Positions 34,131-45,317 are shown, counted from the stretch's first letter. The stretch is DNA of 64,000 bases from Cherax quadricarinatus (GCF_038502225.1 NC_091353.1:445975-509974); one strand, 5' to 3'. A program made the numbers and translations. Notes: generated by a model from the sequence alone, not told the origin.

Positions 34131-34378
34131 TATATCTTTATTTACTACAAGTACATGTACAAGGTATACAGGCCTAGCTGACATCAATGACATACTACTA
34201 TATAGAAAGCCGCTTGTTATGCAGAGCATTACGGGCAAATTAGGTCAGTTTCGTCCCAGGATGCGACCCACACCAGTCGACTAACACCCAGGTATCTATT
34301 TTATAGAGATGGGTGAGCATAGACAACCGGTGTAAGGAAACACGCCCATTGAAATAATGAATGTCAACACACAGCAAG
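34075..34378 (-). mobile_element. tRNA-derived SINE, 5'-truncated copy
   Basis: On minus the body contains GTGTTAGTCGACTGGTGTGG, CATAACAAGCGG and TTGTACATGTACTTGTAGTA, ending AATAAAGATATA and (ATT)n (the AAT run at 34,075-34,128). It matches 50,190-50,435 but lacks the tRNA-like head. Confidence 0.8.
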
Positions 34379-34512
34379 AGCAAAAAAAATAGGAAATCAA
34401 GACAATACAGACCTTGATTTTAAGTGGAGCTCAAAGAATCACTAACACACAAAACTGCTAGACAACTGTGACACACACAAAGCAACTTAGAGAGAAAAGG
34501 ATCACCAGAGTT

Positions 34513-34776
34513 GCATGCTCTCGCGAATTCCTTGCATTGTTCAAATCTCTAGTAAGGCTGATGCATGCAGGGGATGAGATGAAAAGCTGTAAGCCTTCTC
34601 CCTGAAAGCTGGCTGCCTTGGATCAAACGTGTAGCTCATGCTACACGCCAAGGTATTGGTCCAGTGTGGGTAGATTGGTAAAGCACTGCGTACCTTGTCC
34701 TAAGGTTCGTAGGTTCGAGTCTCCTTCAGCCAGAGATCAGTGTTTGTGTATATTTCGCATGCTCTCGCGAATTCCT

Positions 34777-34855
<79 letters not shown>
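34513..34855 (+). repeat. Solo 243-bp-family unit ending in (TA)n
   Basis: One unit of the 4,985-8,045 family plus a 24-bp overlap repeat: it begins and ends with GCATGCTCTCGCGAATTCCT. It has one extra base (AGCTCATGCTAC). The A and B boxes are intact. As in the array, the sequence breaks at CCTTGCA into (TA)n. Confidence 0.85.
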
Positions 34856-34857
<2 letters not shown>

Positions 34858-34944
34858 AAAATATCTCAAATACTTTTTCTCCAAGGTTGATTGACTGATT
34901 AAATCATCATTATTTCACTGGTTCACCTTCTCTCTCTGTATTTC

Positions 34945-35190
34945 ACTAAAGATGTGAAAATTAAAATGGTATACAATACCGACAGTTTGATAAGAAACAT
35001 GTGCAACAGTTAAGCAACTTTATTCCGAAACGTTTCGCCTACACAGTTGGCTTCTTCATTCGAGTACGGAAAAGCTGGCAGAAGCAGTAGAGATGAGAAG
35101 ACCATGTAATCAGTCCATTACCCTTGAAGACGTTTCGAGGTGGTCAGTCCCTCTTCTCCAGGCTGAGGGACTGACCACTCTTCAATGCTT
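34945..35190 (-). mobile_element. PLE 3' tail
   Basis: On minus: GAGGGACTGACCACCTCGAA, later GAAGCCAACTGTGTAGGCGA and AACGTTTCGGAATAAAG, ending GTCGGTATTGTATACCATTT. No coding part is present. Confidence 0.7.
35025..35064 (-). ncRNA. Hammerhead-like motif, degenerate
   Basis: Helix I UCGA/UCGG, core AUGAAGA (C3 changed to A), extra A, helix II GCC/GGC, GAA, ACGU, U. Probably inactive. Confidence 0.4.
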
Positions 35191-35596
35191 AATAGATATT
35201 AAACAGAAGGAAAAAAATATATACTAGCGTGTATTCCGTAATTAAATTGCTTATAAAAAATTACAGTACTGCGGACCTTAGCAGCTGTGAGTAAAAAAAA
35301 AAAATAATATATGACACAATTCTGGTTGCAGACATTTTAAAAGCAAAATTCTAAATTCTGATTTAGGGAAAAGATCAAATCCCCTAATCTCCCTGAAAGA
35401 AAATTTATTACTCGGCACATTAATAATGGGGAAAATTATTTAAGGATAGGCAAGATTTTTTAGCACAACGCAGTACATAAGAAAATATTGCAAGAACACG
35501 AGAAACAGTTTTATTCTTAAGAAAATGTCTTATTCTTAAGGAAATGTCTACCATTATTGTACATTGAACACTGTACACACGGTACAGTAAATTACA

Positions 35597-35780
35597 TAAT
35601 AAAAAAAGGCACAATATCGTGACTGGAACGATACACAAATAACCCGAACATAGAAGAGAGGAGCTTACGACGACGTTTTGCCGTTCTGCTCCACTTCTGG
35701 TTAGTGTGACTTTGTAAATGGTCCAAGTCGGACCGAAACGTCGTCGTAAGCTTCTCTCTTCTATGTGCGGGTTATTTGTG
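35597..35780. mobile_element. PLE-type foldback insertion with 14-bp TSD
   Basis: TACAGTAAATTACA occurs at 35,583-35,596 and 35,781-35,794. The 184-bp insert is a second copy of the family at 2,837-3,032: a left unpaired extension of about 33-35 bp, then inverted tails with CGTCGTCGTAAGC. Its left arm carries AAAACG instead of GAAACG and extra unpaired sequence in the centre. Confidence 0.75.
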
Positions 35781-35799
35781 TACAGTAAATTACAAAAAG

Positions 35800-36095
35800 A
35801 TGGAAATAAAGTGGTTGTTAATACTTGTAAATAATTAAAACATAAACGTAATCTTCTGTAATAGAGTTTGCTAAGAATTTTTTTTAAATAATTAGAGAAA
35901 AAATTAGATATATAAAAGAGAATAAATTTATGAATCAAGCAAACTATAGAGGTAAATAAATTGACGTTAATCATTGGCAAGCAAGAAAAGAAACTAAACA
36001 AGAATCATTTAAGACGACAATACTGCCAGAAGTTACTCCAAACAATTCTTAATAATAAATGGAAACTGAAAAGCTGATAAATGAGACATTTGAGC
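35800..36095. other. No recognisable feature
   Basis: AT-rich flank right of the foldback. Confidence 0.4.
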
Positions 36096-36096
36096 A

Positions 36097-36255
36097 ATGT
36101 TTGGGTTTACCTGGAGAGGGTTTCGGGGGTTTCGTGGTGGATCAGGGTCTGATCAACCAGGCTGTTACTGTTGGCCGCATGCAAACTGACCTACGAACCC
36201 CAGCCAGGTTGATCAGGTACTGGCTTTAGGTGCCTGTCCAGTGTGTTCTTGAAGA
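36097..36255 (+). repeat. Dispersed decapod-type repeat fragment
   Basis: GGTTTACCTGGAGAGGGTTT, GATCAACCAGGCTGTTACTG, GGTGCCTGTCCAGTG and CTTGAAGACAG form the body of a repeat I recall as common in decapod sequences. A reversed end piece lies at 44,108-44,165. Confidence 0.6.
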
Positions 36256-36269
36256 CAGTATCTTATGTC

Positions 36270-36440
36270 TAAAAACGTAGTCCATGAAGATTGATGGATT
36301 GACCACATAGACTCCAGGCCGAGGATTGATTACCTCAACTCTTCGTCTTCAACCTTTCTCTGCATTGGACTGAGCAAGCCACTGGTTGGTGAAACCTTTC
36401 CAGAATTAAGATACCCAAATGTTGCACAAGTCTCTCATTT
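36270..36440 (+). mobile_element. PLE 3' tail remnant
   Basis: GAGGATTGATTACCTCAACT, the hammerhead-like core at 36,366-36,402, then AAGATACCCAAATGTTGCAC, as in the tails at 43.3 and 62.7 kb. Confidence 0.6.
36366..36402 (+). ncRNA. Hammerhead-like motif, degenerate
   Basis: Helix I UGGA/UCCA. Core CUGAGCA (G8 is C). Extra A. Helix II GCCA/UGGU. GAA, then ACCU in place of the palindromic ACGU, then U. Probably inactive. Confidence 0.4.
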
Positions 36441-36474
36441 ATCGCTTCCAAACAAAATTTAACTGATGAACACC

Positions 36475-36590
36475 CACAAGGGAGGTTCCTTGACGCTGGT
36501 GAGGGGCTCTTGATCCAGGGAATTGGATCTGTCCTCCAGTTCCCTGAATTAAGCATGAATACCTTCCACATTCCCCATGATTATAACAAT
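36475..36590 (+). repeat. Dispersed repeat fragment
   Basis: GGAGGTTCCTTGACGCTGGT, GAGGGGCTCTTGATCCAGGG and TTCCACATTCCCCATGATTA. A related copy lies at 53,010-53,160. Confidence 0.5.
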
Positions 36591-36599
36591 AATTAACTG

Positions 36600-37737
36600 A
36601 TAGAAATCAAAAGTTAGATATAGCAGTATTATGAAAGTTATATTAAATACGTGGTTTCCTGGAGAACAGGAAATTACACTTGTAAATATTTACTGAAATA
36701 GTGAGTAAATCAGGAATATATGAGCATAAGCTGATGATGCGACCTTAGCAAAGCCGGGAACTCAAACATTCTCAGAACCTTAAGAGTTTCTGAGGAACGT
36801 AAGTCCACAGTACAGCCAACACAAACTCCAGGCAAGACAATAGGTCTTAGAGTACTTATCTACAAATGACCTTGAGCTTTTCGTAATCTACAGTTCCTTA
36901 ACATCCAGTCACACAAGTGTACAAGAAACTTGAGTAAAGGAGCTTCTTAGGACGCTTGAAGAGAACAACAGCGTTCAAGAATCCTTGCAGTAACTACAGT
37001 AACACTGACTCTGAGATGACAATACTAGTTAAAAATTACTAATGAAAGAGGAACTTTCGTTGACAAAGCATAATGAAGATTGTGCTATTGTTCTTTTATG
37101 ATTCAAAACTCGATTTCGAACAGCAGCACCACTTGTTGTGACTAGGAAGAGAACATCACCACACGACTTATTTCACTTGTAGTATCGTAATATGAAATTA
37201 GTGAGTGTTGCTGTCACTTACAGTCGCTGTGTCAGTATTCTTGTGCCTCATTTTGCTTCTCTTTTAAATATTCCACATACTACTTCTCATTAAAACGTTT
37301 TAAGTGTGTTATGAGCTTTGGAGTAGTCTTAGCGGAAGTCTTAATCGTCTTTCCGCTTCTCCTTCGCTTAGCTGCGCTTCTCTCACTGTCTGGCTTTTCT
37401 TGACAGTGATATTAATACTTCCACAGAAGCTTCCAGTCTTATTATATTCAATACACTGTTGTGCCAAGCTTCAACCTGTCAATAAACGAAGATCCTTCTG
37501 TGTAAACGAAGCAAATGTTTCTCACAAGCACAGTTCACTGACTGTGCCTGAGAGAAACTGTCAGTCTTCTTTCACAATGTGTCATACTGCCACAACATGT
37601 TATTGAATTATTTTTCGTTTCCTATTCACTCTAACATAATAAATATTCAGGACTTAGGCTATATTGTTAAGCAATATCACTCGTATAATAGTGATAAAAA
37701 ATGTAATTTACGGACAAGTAGAGGTAATTATAATATT
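36600..37737. other. No recognisable feature up to the gap
   Basis: A plus frame of 100 codons (37,304-37,606) is Ser/Leu-rich without a recognised motif. No repeat family was identified. Confidence 0.4.
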
Positions 37738-37837
37738 NNNNNNNNNNNNNNNNNNNNNNNNNNNNNNNNNNNNNNNNNNNNNNNNNNNNNNNNNNNNNNN
37801 NNNNNNNNNNNNNNNNNNNNNNNNNNNNNNNNNNNNN
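37738..37837. other. Assembly gap (100 N)
   Basis: One hundred unknown bases; scaffold-size placeholder. Frames crossing it are meaningless. Confidence 0.99.
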
Positions 37838-38400
37838 GCTGAGACACCAAAACAGAGCGATGGGAAAGGAAAGAAACAGGGTTCGTTGAAGGAAGCAAAA
37901 CAGAGATATTTGTTCCCTCAGCGGATGTTAGTAACGAAGCTATTTACTCGAGCTCAAGTTGACAGCCAACTTAATCTGGAGTGTGTTAATGAGGCTATTC
38001 AGCTGGTTGGAGCTCGGGAGGGAATTTGGATGTTGATGTAGTAGAAGATTGAGAAGGTGATTTGCGTGATGGGTACAGGTAAAGGTATGGGGGATCCATA
38101 CACCAACCACCGTTTCCCATTCCTTCAAACTTCCTCTGAACTCTAGCACCACCACTCTTCTTTCAGAGTGCAGATACTCACTGTACTGCCTCGCTAATAA
38201 AATAATTCTGCATCGTAGCAATATTCCGACCGAAAAAAATAAAAAAAGTGATGTCTGTCATTTTATTACCACTTACATTATATAACAGATGAACCAATTA
38301 TGTGCGTAGTGTTACTTTAAATACATTATTTAATTTTTGTTTCAGTAAGTTTTTATTATTTATCGTACTAACTATGCGAAAAATTAAAATTATACAAGGA
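37838..38400. other. No recognisable feature
   Basis: Moderately AT-rich sequence right of the gap. A 93-codon minus frame has no recognised motif. Confidence 0.4.
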
Positions 38401-39876
38401 CAAAGCAACCAGTGATCATCTTAGCACCTGGACTGGTGCAGGCTGAAGAATCCTCTCCAGTTAAATAAGGTAATGATGGTCTCAGCACCTGGACTGGTGC
38501 AGGCTGAAGAATCCTCTCCAGTTAAATAAGGTAATGATGGTCTCAGCACCTGGACTGGTGGAGGCTGAAGAATCCTCTCCAGTTAAATAAGGTAGTGATG
38601 GTCTCAGCACCTGGACTGGTGGAGGCTGAAGAATCCTCTCATGCTAAGTAAGGTAGTGATGGTCTCAGCACCTGGACTGGTGGAGGCTGAAGACCCCTCT
38701 CATGCTAAGTAAGGTAGTGATGGTCTCAGCACCTGGACTGGTGGAGGCTGAAGACCCCTCTCATGCTAAGTAAGGTAGTGATGGTCTCAGCACCTGGACT
38801 GGTGGAGGCTGAAGAATCCTCTCCAGTTAAATAAGGTAATGATGGTCTCAGCACCTGGACTGGTGGAGGCTGAAGAATCCTCTCCAGTTAAATAAGGTAA
38901 TGATGGTCTCAGCACCTGGACTGGTGCAGGCTGAAGAATCCTCTCCAGTTAAATAAGGTAATGATGGTCTCAGCACCTGGACTGGTGGAGGCTGAAGAAT
39001 CCTCTCCAGTTAAATAAGGTAATGATGGTCTCAGCACCTGGACTGGTGGAGGCTGAAGAATCCTCTCAAGCTAAGTAAGGTAGTGATGGTCTCAGCACCT
39101 GGACTGGTGGAGGCTGAAGACCCCTCTCAAGCTAAGTAAGGTAGTGATGGTCTCAGCATCTGGACTGATGGAGGCTGAAGAATCCTCTCCAGTTAAATAA
39201 GGTAGTGATGATCTCAGCACCTGGACTGGTGGAGGCTGAAGAATCCTCTCCAGTTAAATAAGGTAATGATGGTCTCAGCACCTGGACTGGTGGAGGCTGA
39301 AGAATCCTCTCCAGTTAAATAAGGTAGTGATGGTCTCAGCACCTGGACTGGTGGAGGCTGAAGAATCCTCTCCAGTTAAATAAGGTAGTGATGGTCTCAG
39401 CACCTGGACTGGTGGAGGCTGAAGACCCCTCTCAAGCTAAGTAAGGTAGTGATGGTCTCAGCATCTGGACTGATGGAGGCTGAAGAATCCTCTCCAGTTA
39501 AATAAGGTAGTGATGATCTCAGCACCTGGACTGGTGGAGGCTGAAGAATCCTCTCCAGTTAAATAAGGTAATGATGGTCTCAGCACCTGGACTGGTGGAG
39601 GCTGAAGAATCCTCTCCAGTTAAATAAGGTAGTGATGGTCTCAGCACCTGGACTGGTGGAGGCTGAAGACCCCTCTCAAGCTAAGTAAGGTAGTGATGGT
39701 CTCAGCACCTGGACTGGTGGAGGCTGAAGACCCCTCTCAAGCTAAGTAAGGTAGTGATGGTCTCAGCATCTGGACTGATGGAGGCTGAAGAATCCTCTCC
39801 AGTTAAATAAGGTAGTGATGATCTCAGCACCTGGACTGGTGGAGGCTGAAGACTCCTCTCCAGCTAAGTAAGGTAG
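38401..39876 (+). repeat. 61-bp minisatellite, about 24 copies
   Basis: The unit carries GTCTCAGCACCTGGACTGGT and GGAGGCTGAAGA. Two subtypes alternate: AATCCTCTCCAGTTAAATAA and CCCCTCTCAAGCTAAGTAAG. Blocks of units recur (for example around 39,125-39,480 and 39,430-39,790), which implies multi-unit duplications. Confidence 0.95.
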
Positions 39877-40301
39877 TGTGATAAATGGCTTAAAAGACCG
39901 ACAAGTTGAAGACTTAAGCAACATACAGGAATCTTTATTGAGGAAACTTTTCGCCACACATTGGCTTCATCAGTCCCATACAAAGTAGAAAGGTGTAAGA
40001 AGAGGATGAGTTTGAGGTAATCAGTCCCTCAGCCTAGAGTCGATGTGTTCAATCCATCAGTCTTGTAGAATGTACAGAATAGGGCCGTAGCCGTGGCTTA
40101 TTTACTCTAGTCAGGTGAGGCGAAGCAGGAGGAGGCGGCGTCATAGTGGTACCACCCACTAGTCGAAGTAGGTCTTCGTCCAAAGATTAGACACTGCATC
40201 ATCATGGGATCTTGATACAAAGAATTCATCAAAACTTGTCCAATCTTTGGACGAAGACCTACTTCGACTAGTGGATGGTACCACTATGACGCCGCCTCCT
40301 C
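39877..40301 (-). mobile_element. PLE 3' tail with inverted partner
   Basis: On minus from 40,190: GAAGACCTACTTCGACTAGT, GAGGGACTGATTACCTC, the hammerhead-like core and a tail ending TAAGCCATTTATCA. A second inverted piece (40,241-40,301) pairs with 40,129-40,189. It adjoins the end of the 61-bp minisatellite. Confidence 0.65.
39942..39977 (-). ncRNA. Hammerhead-like motif with consensus CUGAUGA core
   Basis: Helix I GGGA/UCCU. Core CUGAUGA, the only exact consensus core in the window. Extra A. Helix II GCCA/UGGC with loop AUGUG. GAA, AAGU (helix III palindrome lost), U. Confidence 0.5.
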
Positions 40302-40317
40302 TCTTCTATGTGCGGGC

Positions 40318-40680
40318 TATTTGTATATTGACTTTAGAAATGCCTTTAATATGATGAAAACAGATGTGGTCTCGCCAGCCGTTTGGGATAGGTTCCTCAG
40401 TCTTTTTCCCTTCATCTCAGCTGGCTACAGCAAACCCTCAATTCTATTGTTTGGCGAACATGAAATTCCCTCATCAGAGGGTGTTCAGCAGGGTGACCCA
40501 CTCGCTCCACTTCTCTTCTGCTTGGCGGTAAGAGAACTAACTTCCAGCCTGTGCAGCGAGCTTAACATCTGGTACTTGGATGATGGCGCTCTGACAGGTA
40601 CTGAAGAGTCCCTGCTAGCGGACCTACAACTGGTGAAAACACAGGGAGAAGCCTTGGGTTTAGGGAAACGATTCTGACTG
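40318..40680 (+). pseudogene. LINE reverse transcriptase fragment (YLDD type)
   Basis: An open frame of 118 codons covers the catalytic centre: YIDFRNAFNMMK (first aspartate), SSEGVQQGDPLAPLLFCLAV and IWYLDDGAL (the catalytic DD in a YLDD box), then LVKTQGEALGL. It is cut at both ends. The same family is found inverted at 40,890-41,255 and at 61,060-62,610. Clade not assigned. Confidence 0.7.
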
Positions 40681-40692
40681 GAATGAAGTAGA

Positions 40693-40890
40693 TAATGCCA
40701 GACATCCCAGTGCCAAGTGCCAGGTAGATGATGCCAGACAGTCCAGTGCCAAGTGCCAGGTAAATGACGTCAGGGAGCCCAGTGCCAAGTGCCAGGTAGA
40801 TGACGCCAGACAGTCCAGTGCCAAGTGCCAGGTAAATGACGCCAGGGAGCCCAGTGCCAAGTGCCAGGTAGATGACGCCAGACAGCTCAG
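40693..40890 (-). repeat. About 36-bp minisatellite
   Basis: Units with CCAGTGCCAAGTGCCAGGTA and ATGACGCCAG(A/G) alternate two subtypes; about five copies. It extends the adjacent minus frame as TWHLALG repeats. Confidence 0.85.
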
Positions 40891-41255
40891 CCTCAGGATA
40901 CTCTCATATTTGTGCAGTATATAGTTATCATGCGAAGGCGCACATCGTAGGAAATATGTCAACCTGGGCATACTCAAGCACTTTGTGAGAAGGTACAATG
41001 CATCAAGGGTGTCAAGATTCCCTATTCGTTGTTCCATTCTCCTCAACTCTTTCAGCTTCTTCCTGAGAATTGTGTCAATGGCATCGCTTCCCAGAGGTGC
41101 TCCAAGCAAGACACTGTTTGTGGGTCAATGAATGATGCTTCTGGTAGTTTTGATCTCACTGCATCTATCACTTGTTGGTTGACTGAAATTATTTCACATT
41201 TGGATGGATTCAAAATGAGGCCTATTTCCTGTCCCAGTGTCATCACCTGTGTAAG
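40890..41255 (-). pseudogene. LINE RT fragment, C-terminal side
   Basis: Minus frames: [36 protein letters not shown], then [19 protein letters not shown] sequence, [20 protein letters not shown] and MPRLTYFLRCAPSH. It continues the domain order of the plus-strand fragment at 40,318 but in opposite orientation, so the two come from different insertions or an inversion. Frameshifted. Confidence 0.7.
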
Positions 41256-41258
41256 ATC

Positions 41259-41366
<108 letters not shown>

Positions 41367-41664
41367 AAATTGCTTTGTTTTTACTCTAAAATACCGCAAC
41401 AGATAAGTAGAGGGTAACTGCACAATTCTATACGATAGTTTTGTTTTGGTGACACAAGCTAATTGTTTCTAATTTATTTTCCATCACCAAGGATAGGTTT
41501 CATACATGAAGTATTGAAGTATGTCATCGTGAGTTGCCAGAATTGAAGAGGGTGTCGAGAATATTGACAAGCTCTGCATTATGAGCTGAGTCCCTTCCAT
41601 AGTCTTAAATATTTCGTCGCAGAAGGGCTGGAATTACTAATTCGTGAAGATTACCATATGTTTT

Positions 41665-41950
41665 GTCCAAGTGTTGGAGTAGCAGGTTGCAGTGGCAAGT
41701 TGTATTGGCAGGATGCAGTGGTAGGGTGCAGCAGCAGGTTATAGTGGTATGATGTAGTGGTAGGTTGCATTGGTAGGATGCAGTGATAGGATGCAGTGGT
41801 AGGATGCAATGGTAGGATGCAGTGGTAGGTTCCAGTGGCAGGTTTCAGTGACTGATTGCCATGGTAACATACAGTGGTAGGTTGCAGAGATAGCTTACAG
41901 TTTTAGGTTTCAGTTGCAGGTGTTAGTGTTAGGGTGCAGGTAGAGGTCTT
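41665..41950 (+). repeat. 13-bp minisatellite, block 1
   Basis: Degenerate GGTTGCAGTGGTA-type units. The same unit resumes at 43,450-43,890. Confidence 0.85.
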
Positions 41951-42393
41951 GTAACCCGGGTAAATTTCCTTAAATGAGAAAAAACCAAGAAAGGAAAATG
42001 TCGGTGAATAATACAGGCTCAGTAGATATAAATAAAGTTGCACAAAAAATTATTGTTTAATAAGTGAGCCAAATTGTGAAAGTTATGTTTTTTTTTAAAC
42101 AAATAATATTTATCATCGTAATAAAATTAAAAATTCAATTTGTAGGGACCATTTCTTAAGTTGGTAAGAATTTCAGCGGCTGGCAACACCGCGAGTGTCA
42201 GCAATGACTCGGGAGACGCCACGATAAACACACGTCCCATTGTCAACATCACTACCATGTAACCTTTGACCTAGTCTTCTATCTCACTGTCAATAATTAT
42301 CTCTACTGGCAGACAGTAAAAGTGCATGGTTTATGTTAGTAAGTTTATTTCTTTCGACGACCAGGGTGAGATAGTGTTTTGTGATTTGTCATA
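41950..42393. other. No recognisable feature
   Basis: AT-rich DNA between minisatellite block 1 and a foldback insertion. Confidence 0.4.
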
Positions 42394-42407
42394 ACAGTAA
42401 AGTGTTT

Positions 42408-42591
42408 GTAAAGTAAAAGGACACAAGTGCAACTAATGTGACATTTATTGTGGCAACGTTTCGCTCTCCAGGAGCTTTGATAAAGCTTGATAAAGCTCCT
42501 GGAGAGCGAAACGTTGCCACAATAAATGTCACATTAGTTGCACTTGTGTCCTTTTACTTTACATATTGTCGGTAATTCTACCAACTTTATC
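42408..42591. mobile_element. PLE-type foldback insertion with 14-bp TSD
   Basis: ACAGTAAAGTGTTT lies at 42,394-42,407 and 42,592-42,605. The left arm begins at the insertion edge (42,408) and pairs with sequence up to 42,562. The right side has an unpaired extension of about 29 bp containing TTGTCGGTAATTCTACCAAC. The arms carry GAGAGCGAAACGTTGCC and AATAAATGTCACATTAG. Confidence 0.75.
42485..42517 (+). ncRNA. Hammerhead-like motif in foldback
   Basis: Core UUGAUAA, extra A, helix II GCUC/GAGC, GAA, palindromic ACGU, U. Helix I is only GC/GC because of the inversion junction. Confidence 0.4.
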
Positions 42592-42779
42592 ACAGTAAAG
42601 TGTTTCCATTTATATAATAATATAAATTTCCATAATAACATAAATGTATCGCGGTTTTCTGTTAATTTTATATTCTGTTCTAATTTTCGTAATTTCCTTT
42701 TTCTATCCAGGTCTTTATGAATAACAATAATAAAGATATAGTGGATTTAAGTTGGATAAATTTAGATTAAGAAAGGACA

Positions 42780-43015
42780 TAGGTAAGTATACTGGTTTTC
42801 TAACAGAGTTGTGGATGCGTGGAACAGTCTTCCCAGTGGGGTGATGGAGGCTAGGACCTTCGGTAGCTTTAAGAAGAGACTGGACAAATATATGAGTGGG
42901 AGGGGCTGGGTTTGATTGGTGTCATTGAGTAGCGGTCATTTTGATAAGGACTTGCCTTGTATGGGCCAGTAGGCCTTCTGCAGTGTTCCTCCATTCTTAT
43001 GTTCTTATAAAATAT
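42780..43015 (+). pseudogene. LINE 3' end
   Basis: Plus frame reads VVDAWNSLPSGVMEARTFGS and FKKRLDKYMSG, the usual C terminus of a CR1-like ORF2, then GGGCCAGTAGGCCTTCTGCA and TCTTATGTTCTTAT. 5'-truncated. Confidence 0.7.
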
Positions 43016-43189
43016 GCTAAAATCATATTATCCATCAGATTCTCAATAATTTTCAATTTTTCCCTTCAGATGGCTTCCAATAGGAAAAAGACATACCATG
43101 AAGAGTTCCTTATTTATGGCATCACAGAAATAGAATTTGAAGGCTCCTTGTGTTTTCCAGATTCTGTGTTCGAATGTGTACGACTATGG

Positions 43190-43362
43190 TGCTCTTTGCA
43201 CCTACTCCTAGGTTGAGGGACTGATTACCTCATCTTCTGTACATAGTTCTACTGTCTTCAAGTTATGTCCTAGAATTTGTATTGATAAAGCCACTGGATG
43301 GCGAAACGTCTACAATAAAGATACCCAGATGTTGCACATGTGTCTTAATCTCACCCTTTCCA
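43190..43362 (+). mobile_element. PLE 3' tail
   Basis: GGTTGAGGGACTGATTACCT, the hammerhead-like motif, and AAGATACCCAGATGTTGCAC. Same family as 62,626-63,245. Confidence 0.75.
43277..43315 (+). ncRNA. Hammerhead-ribozyme-like motif, PLE tail
   Basis: Helix I UUGUA/UACAA (43,277-43,281 with 43,311-43,315). Core UUGAUAA. Extra A. Helix II GCCA/UGGC with loop CUGGA. GAA, palindromic ACGU, C as cleavage base. All helices are intact. Confidence 0.55.
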
Positions 43363-43449
43363 GATTCTGTTGACTTTCAAGTCTAGTGGGTAATTTTGCT
43401 GTATACGAATTTGTTTTGGGGTAATACCCCAAAAAAGTTAGCCGACCTC

Positions 43450-43890
43450 TGGTTGCAGTGGTAGGTTGAAGTGGTAGGTTTCAGTGGCAGGTTGCAGAGC
43501 TTATGGCGGAGGTTTGCAGTGGCAAGTTGCAGTCATAGGTTGCAGTCGTATGTTGCAGTGGTAGGTTGCAGAGGCAGGATCCATTGGCAGGTTGCAGTGG
43601 CAGGTTGCTGTAGCATGTTGTAGAGGCAGGTTTCAGTGGCAGGTTGCAGCGGCAGGTTGCAGTGTCAGGTTGCTGTGACAGGCTGCAGTGGCAGGTTGCA
43701 GTGGCAAGTTGCAGTGACAGAATGCAGTTATAGCATGCAGTGACAGCTTGCAGTGATATGTTGCAGTGTCAGGTTGAAGTGGCAGGTTGCTGTGGAAGGT
43801 TGAGGTGCCAGGTTGGAGTGGTAGGTTGTAGTGGTAGCCTGCAGCGATAGGTTACAGTGGCAGGTTGCCGTGGCAGGTTGCACCAGCTGC
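43450..43890 (+). repeat. 13-bp minisatellite, block 2
   Basis: GGTTGCAGTGGCA-type units, degenerate. Same family as 41,665-41,950. Confidence 0.85.
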
Positions 43891-43940
43891 TAAATCTCAC
43901 ATGCGACCAAAAACAGATTATTCATTCCGACGATGCCAAT

Positions 43941-44085
<145 letters not shown>

Positions 44086-44107
44086 ATGTATGAATTCTGC
44101 CTTTATC

Positions 44108-44165
44108 AACTTGGAACGGGCCGCGGGGGCGTTGATCCCCGGAATAACCTCCAGGTAACCATATA
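44108..44165 (-). repeat. Dispersed repeat end piece
   Basis: On minus, GGTTACCTGGAGGTTATTCC and GGGGATCAACGCCCCCGCGG, the start of the family at 36,097. Confidence 0.55.
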
Positions 44166-44299
44166 TTACCTTCCAGCAGAGCGTTTTATTTTTTCTGCAA
44201 GTGTCTGTTAGGTTACCTTCATAGATGAGTCAATAAGAAATATGATAGTCTTCATTTGCTGAGAATTTAGAGAGGAATTTAGAGAAGGGAATTTGATTT

Positions 44300-44375
44300 T
44301 ACTCATAAGAACATAAGAAAGAAGGAACACTGCAACAGGCCTACTGACTCATGCGGAGCAGGTCCATGCCCCCCC
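44300..44375 (+). repeat. Dispersed LINE/SINE tail fragment
   Basis: CATAAGAACATAAGAAAGAA then GGAACACTGCAACAGGCCTA. Confidence 0.6.
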
Positions 44376-44389
44376 CCCCTTAAACTGTT

Positions 44390-45300
44390 AGTTATTAATT
44401 CTGATGTTACTTTGTCTTGATATAACTACGTTAAAGTAACTGTAGTAACTATAGAGTACCCGTGGTAATCATTTACAATTTTGTATAGTAGACTCAAAGA
44501 CTAGATTATCGTATTTCGCTAGTATATTTCTATACCAGCTGAAAAACTTTTGTGTTTATTACAACCCAGGAGACCCAAAGGCCTGTTATCCTGGGTGTAA
44601 AGGGAGCAAAAATAAACACAGCAGAAAAGCTTTTGACTTGTATTATCCTTCACCAATTTAGAACAGAAGTATGTACACTATATACACTATGTACAACAAT
44701 AGGTATTAGTGCGCTCCACGGTAAGCAAGGCAGAATAGAAGCCACTAGAGAGCAGACCGTGCTTCATCCAGTTCTAGAATGGGAATGGCAAGGGCAGACA
44801 GGTGTGTGGTACCCACAACACTTCTGCAATTGCCAAAACCATCTTCTCATTGGCTGGAACCTGGGTACTGATTAAACGGCAGGGCCCCATCATCAACCCA
44901 TAGTACCTGGTTCGCTGGTTGGGGAAGATAGCCTCTCAATGAGGGTGTGTACATGCCCCGAATAAAGGTTACGTACTCTTTGCATGCCACAGTGTTGCAT
45001 TAAACTCAGATAAATTGAGGGAGGCTTAAACAAAGAAGAATACTAAGAAAGTGAAGGTAAACAAGAGAGAGTAGGAGAATTTCCACCATTATTAACCAGG
45101 ATAACTCAAGAAAGTAGTGTGGCTGGTTTACATTAGGGTTCTACGGTTCACCTTCCTCGGATGCTGTCCTCAAACTATGGCAAATTTCTGGGAGGTGTTT
45201 GATTCTAGGGTAATAGATGTAATGAGTCCTGACCCGCTGGTTCTTCCTTCCACCTGGGAACTGAGCCCTTGTCTTGTTTGTTGGGAGATGAGCAAGGTAA
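44390..45300. other. No recognisable feature
   Basis: It contains a 107-codon plus frame (44,552-44,875) with no recognised motif. A possible repeat. Confidence 0.35.
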
Positions 45301-45315
45301 AAGGCAGTCAGATAT

Positions 45316-45317
<2 letters not shown>

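Noticed and set aside
37579..38041. Frames crossing the N gap
   Set aside because: They contain unknown residues over the 100-N placeholder and cannot be supported.
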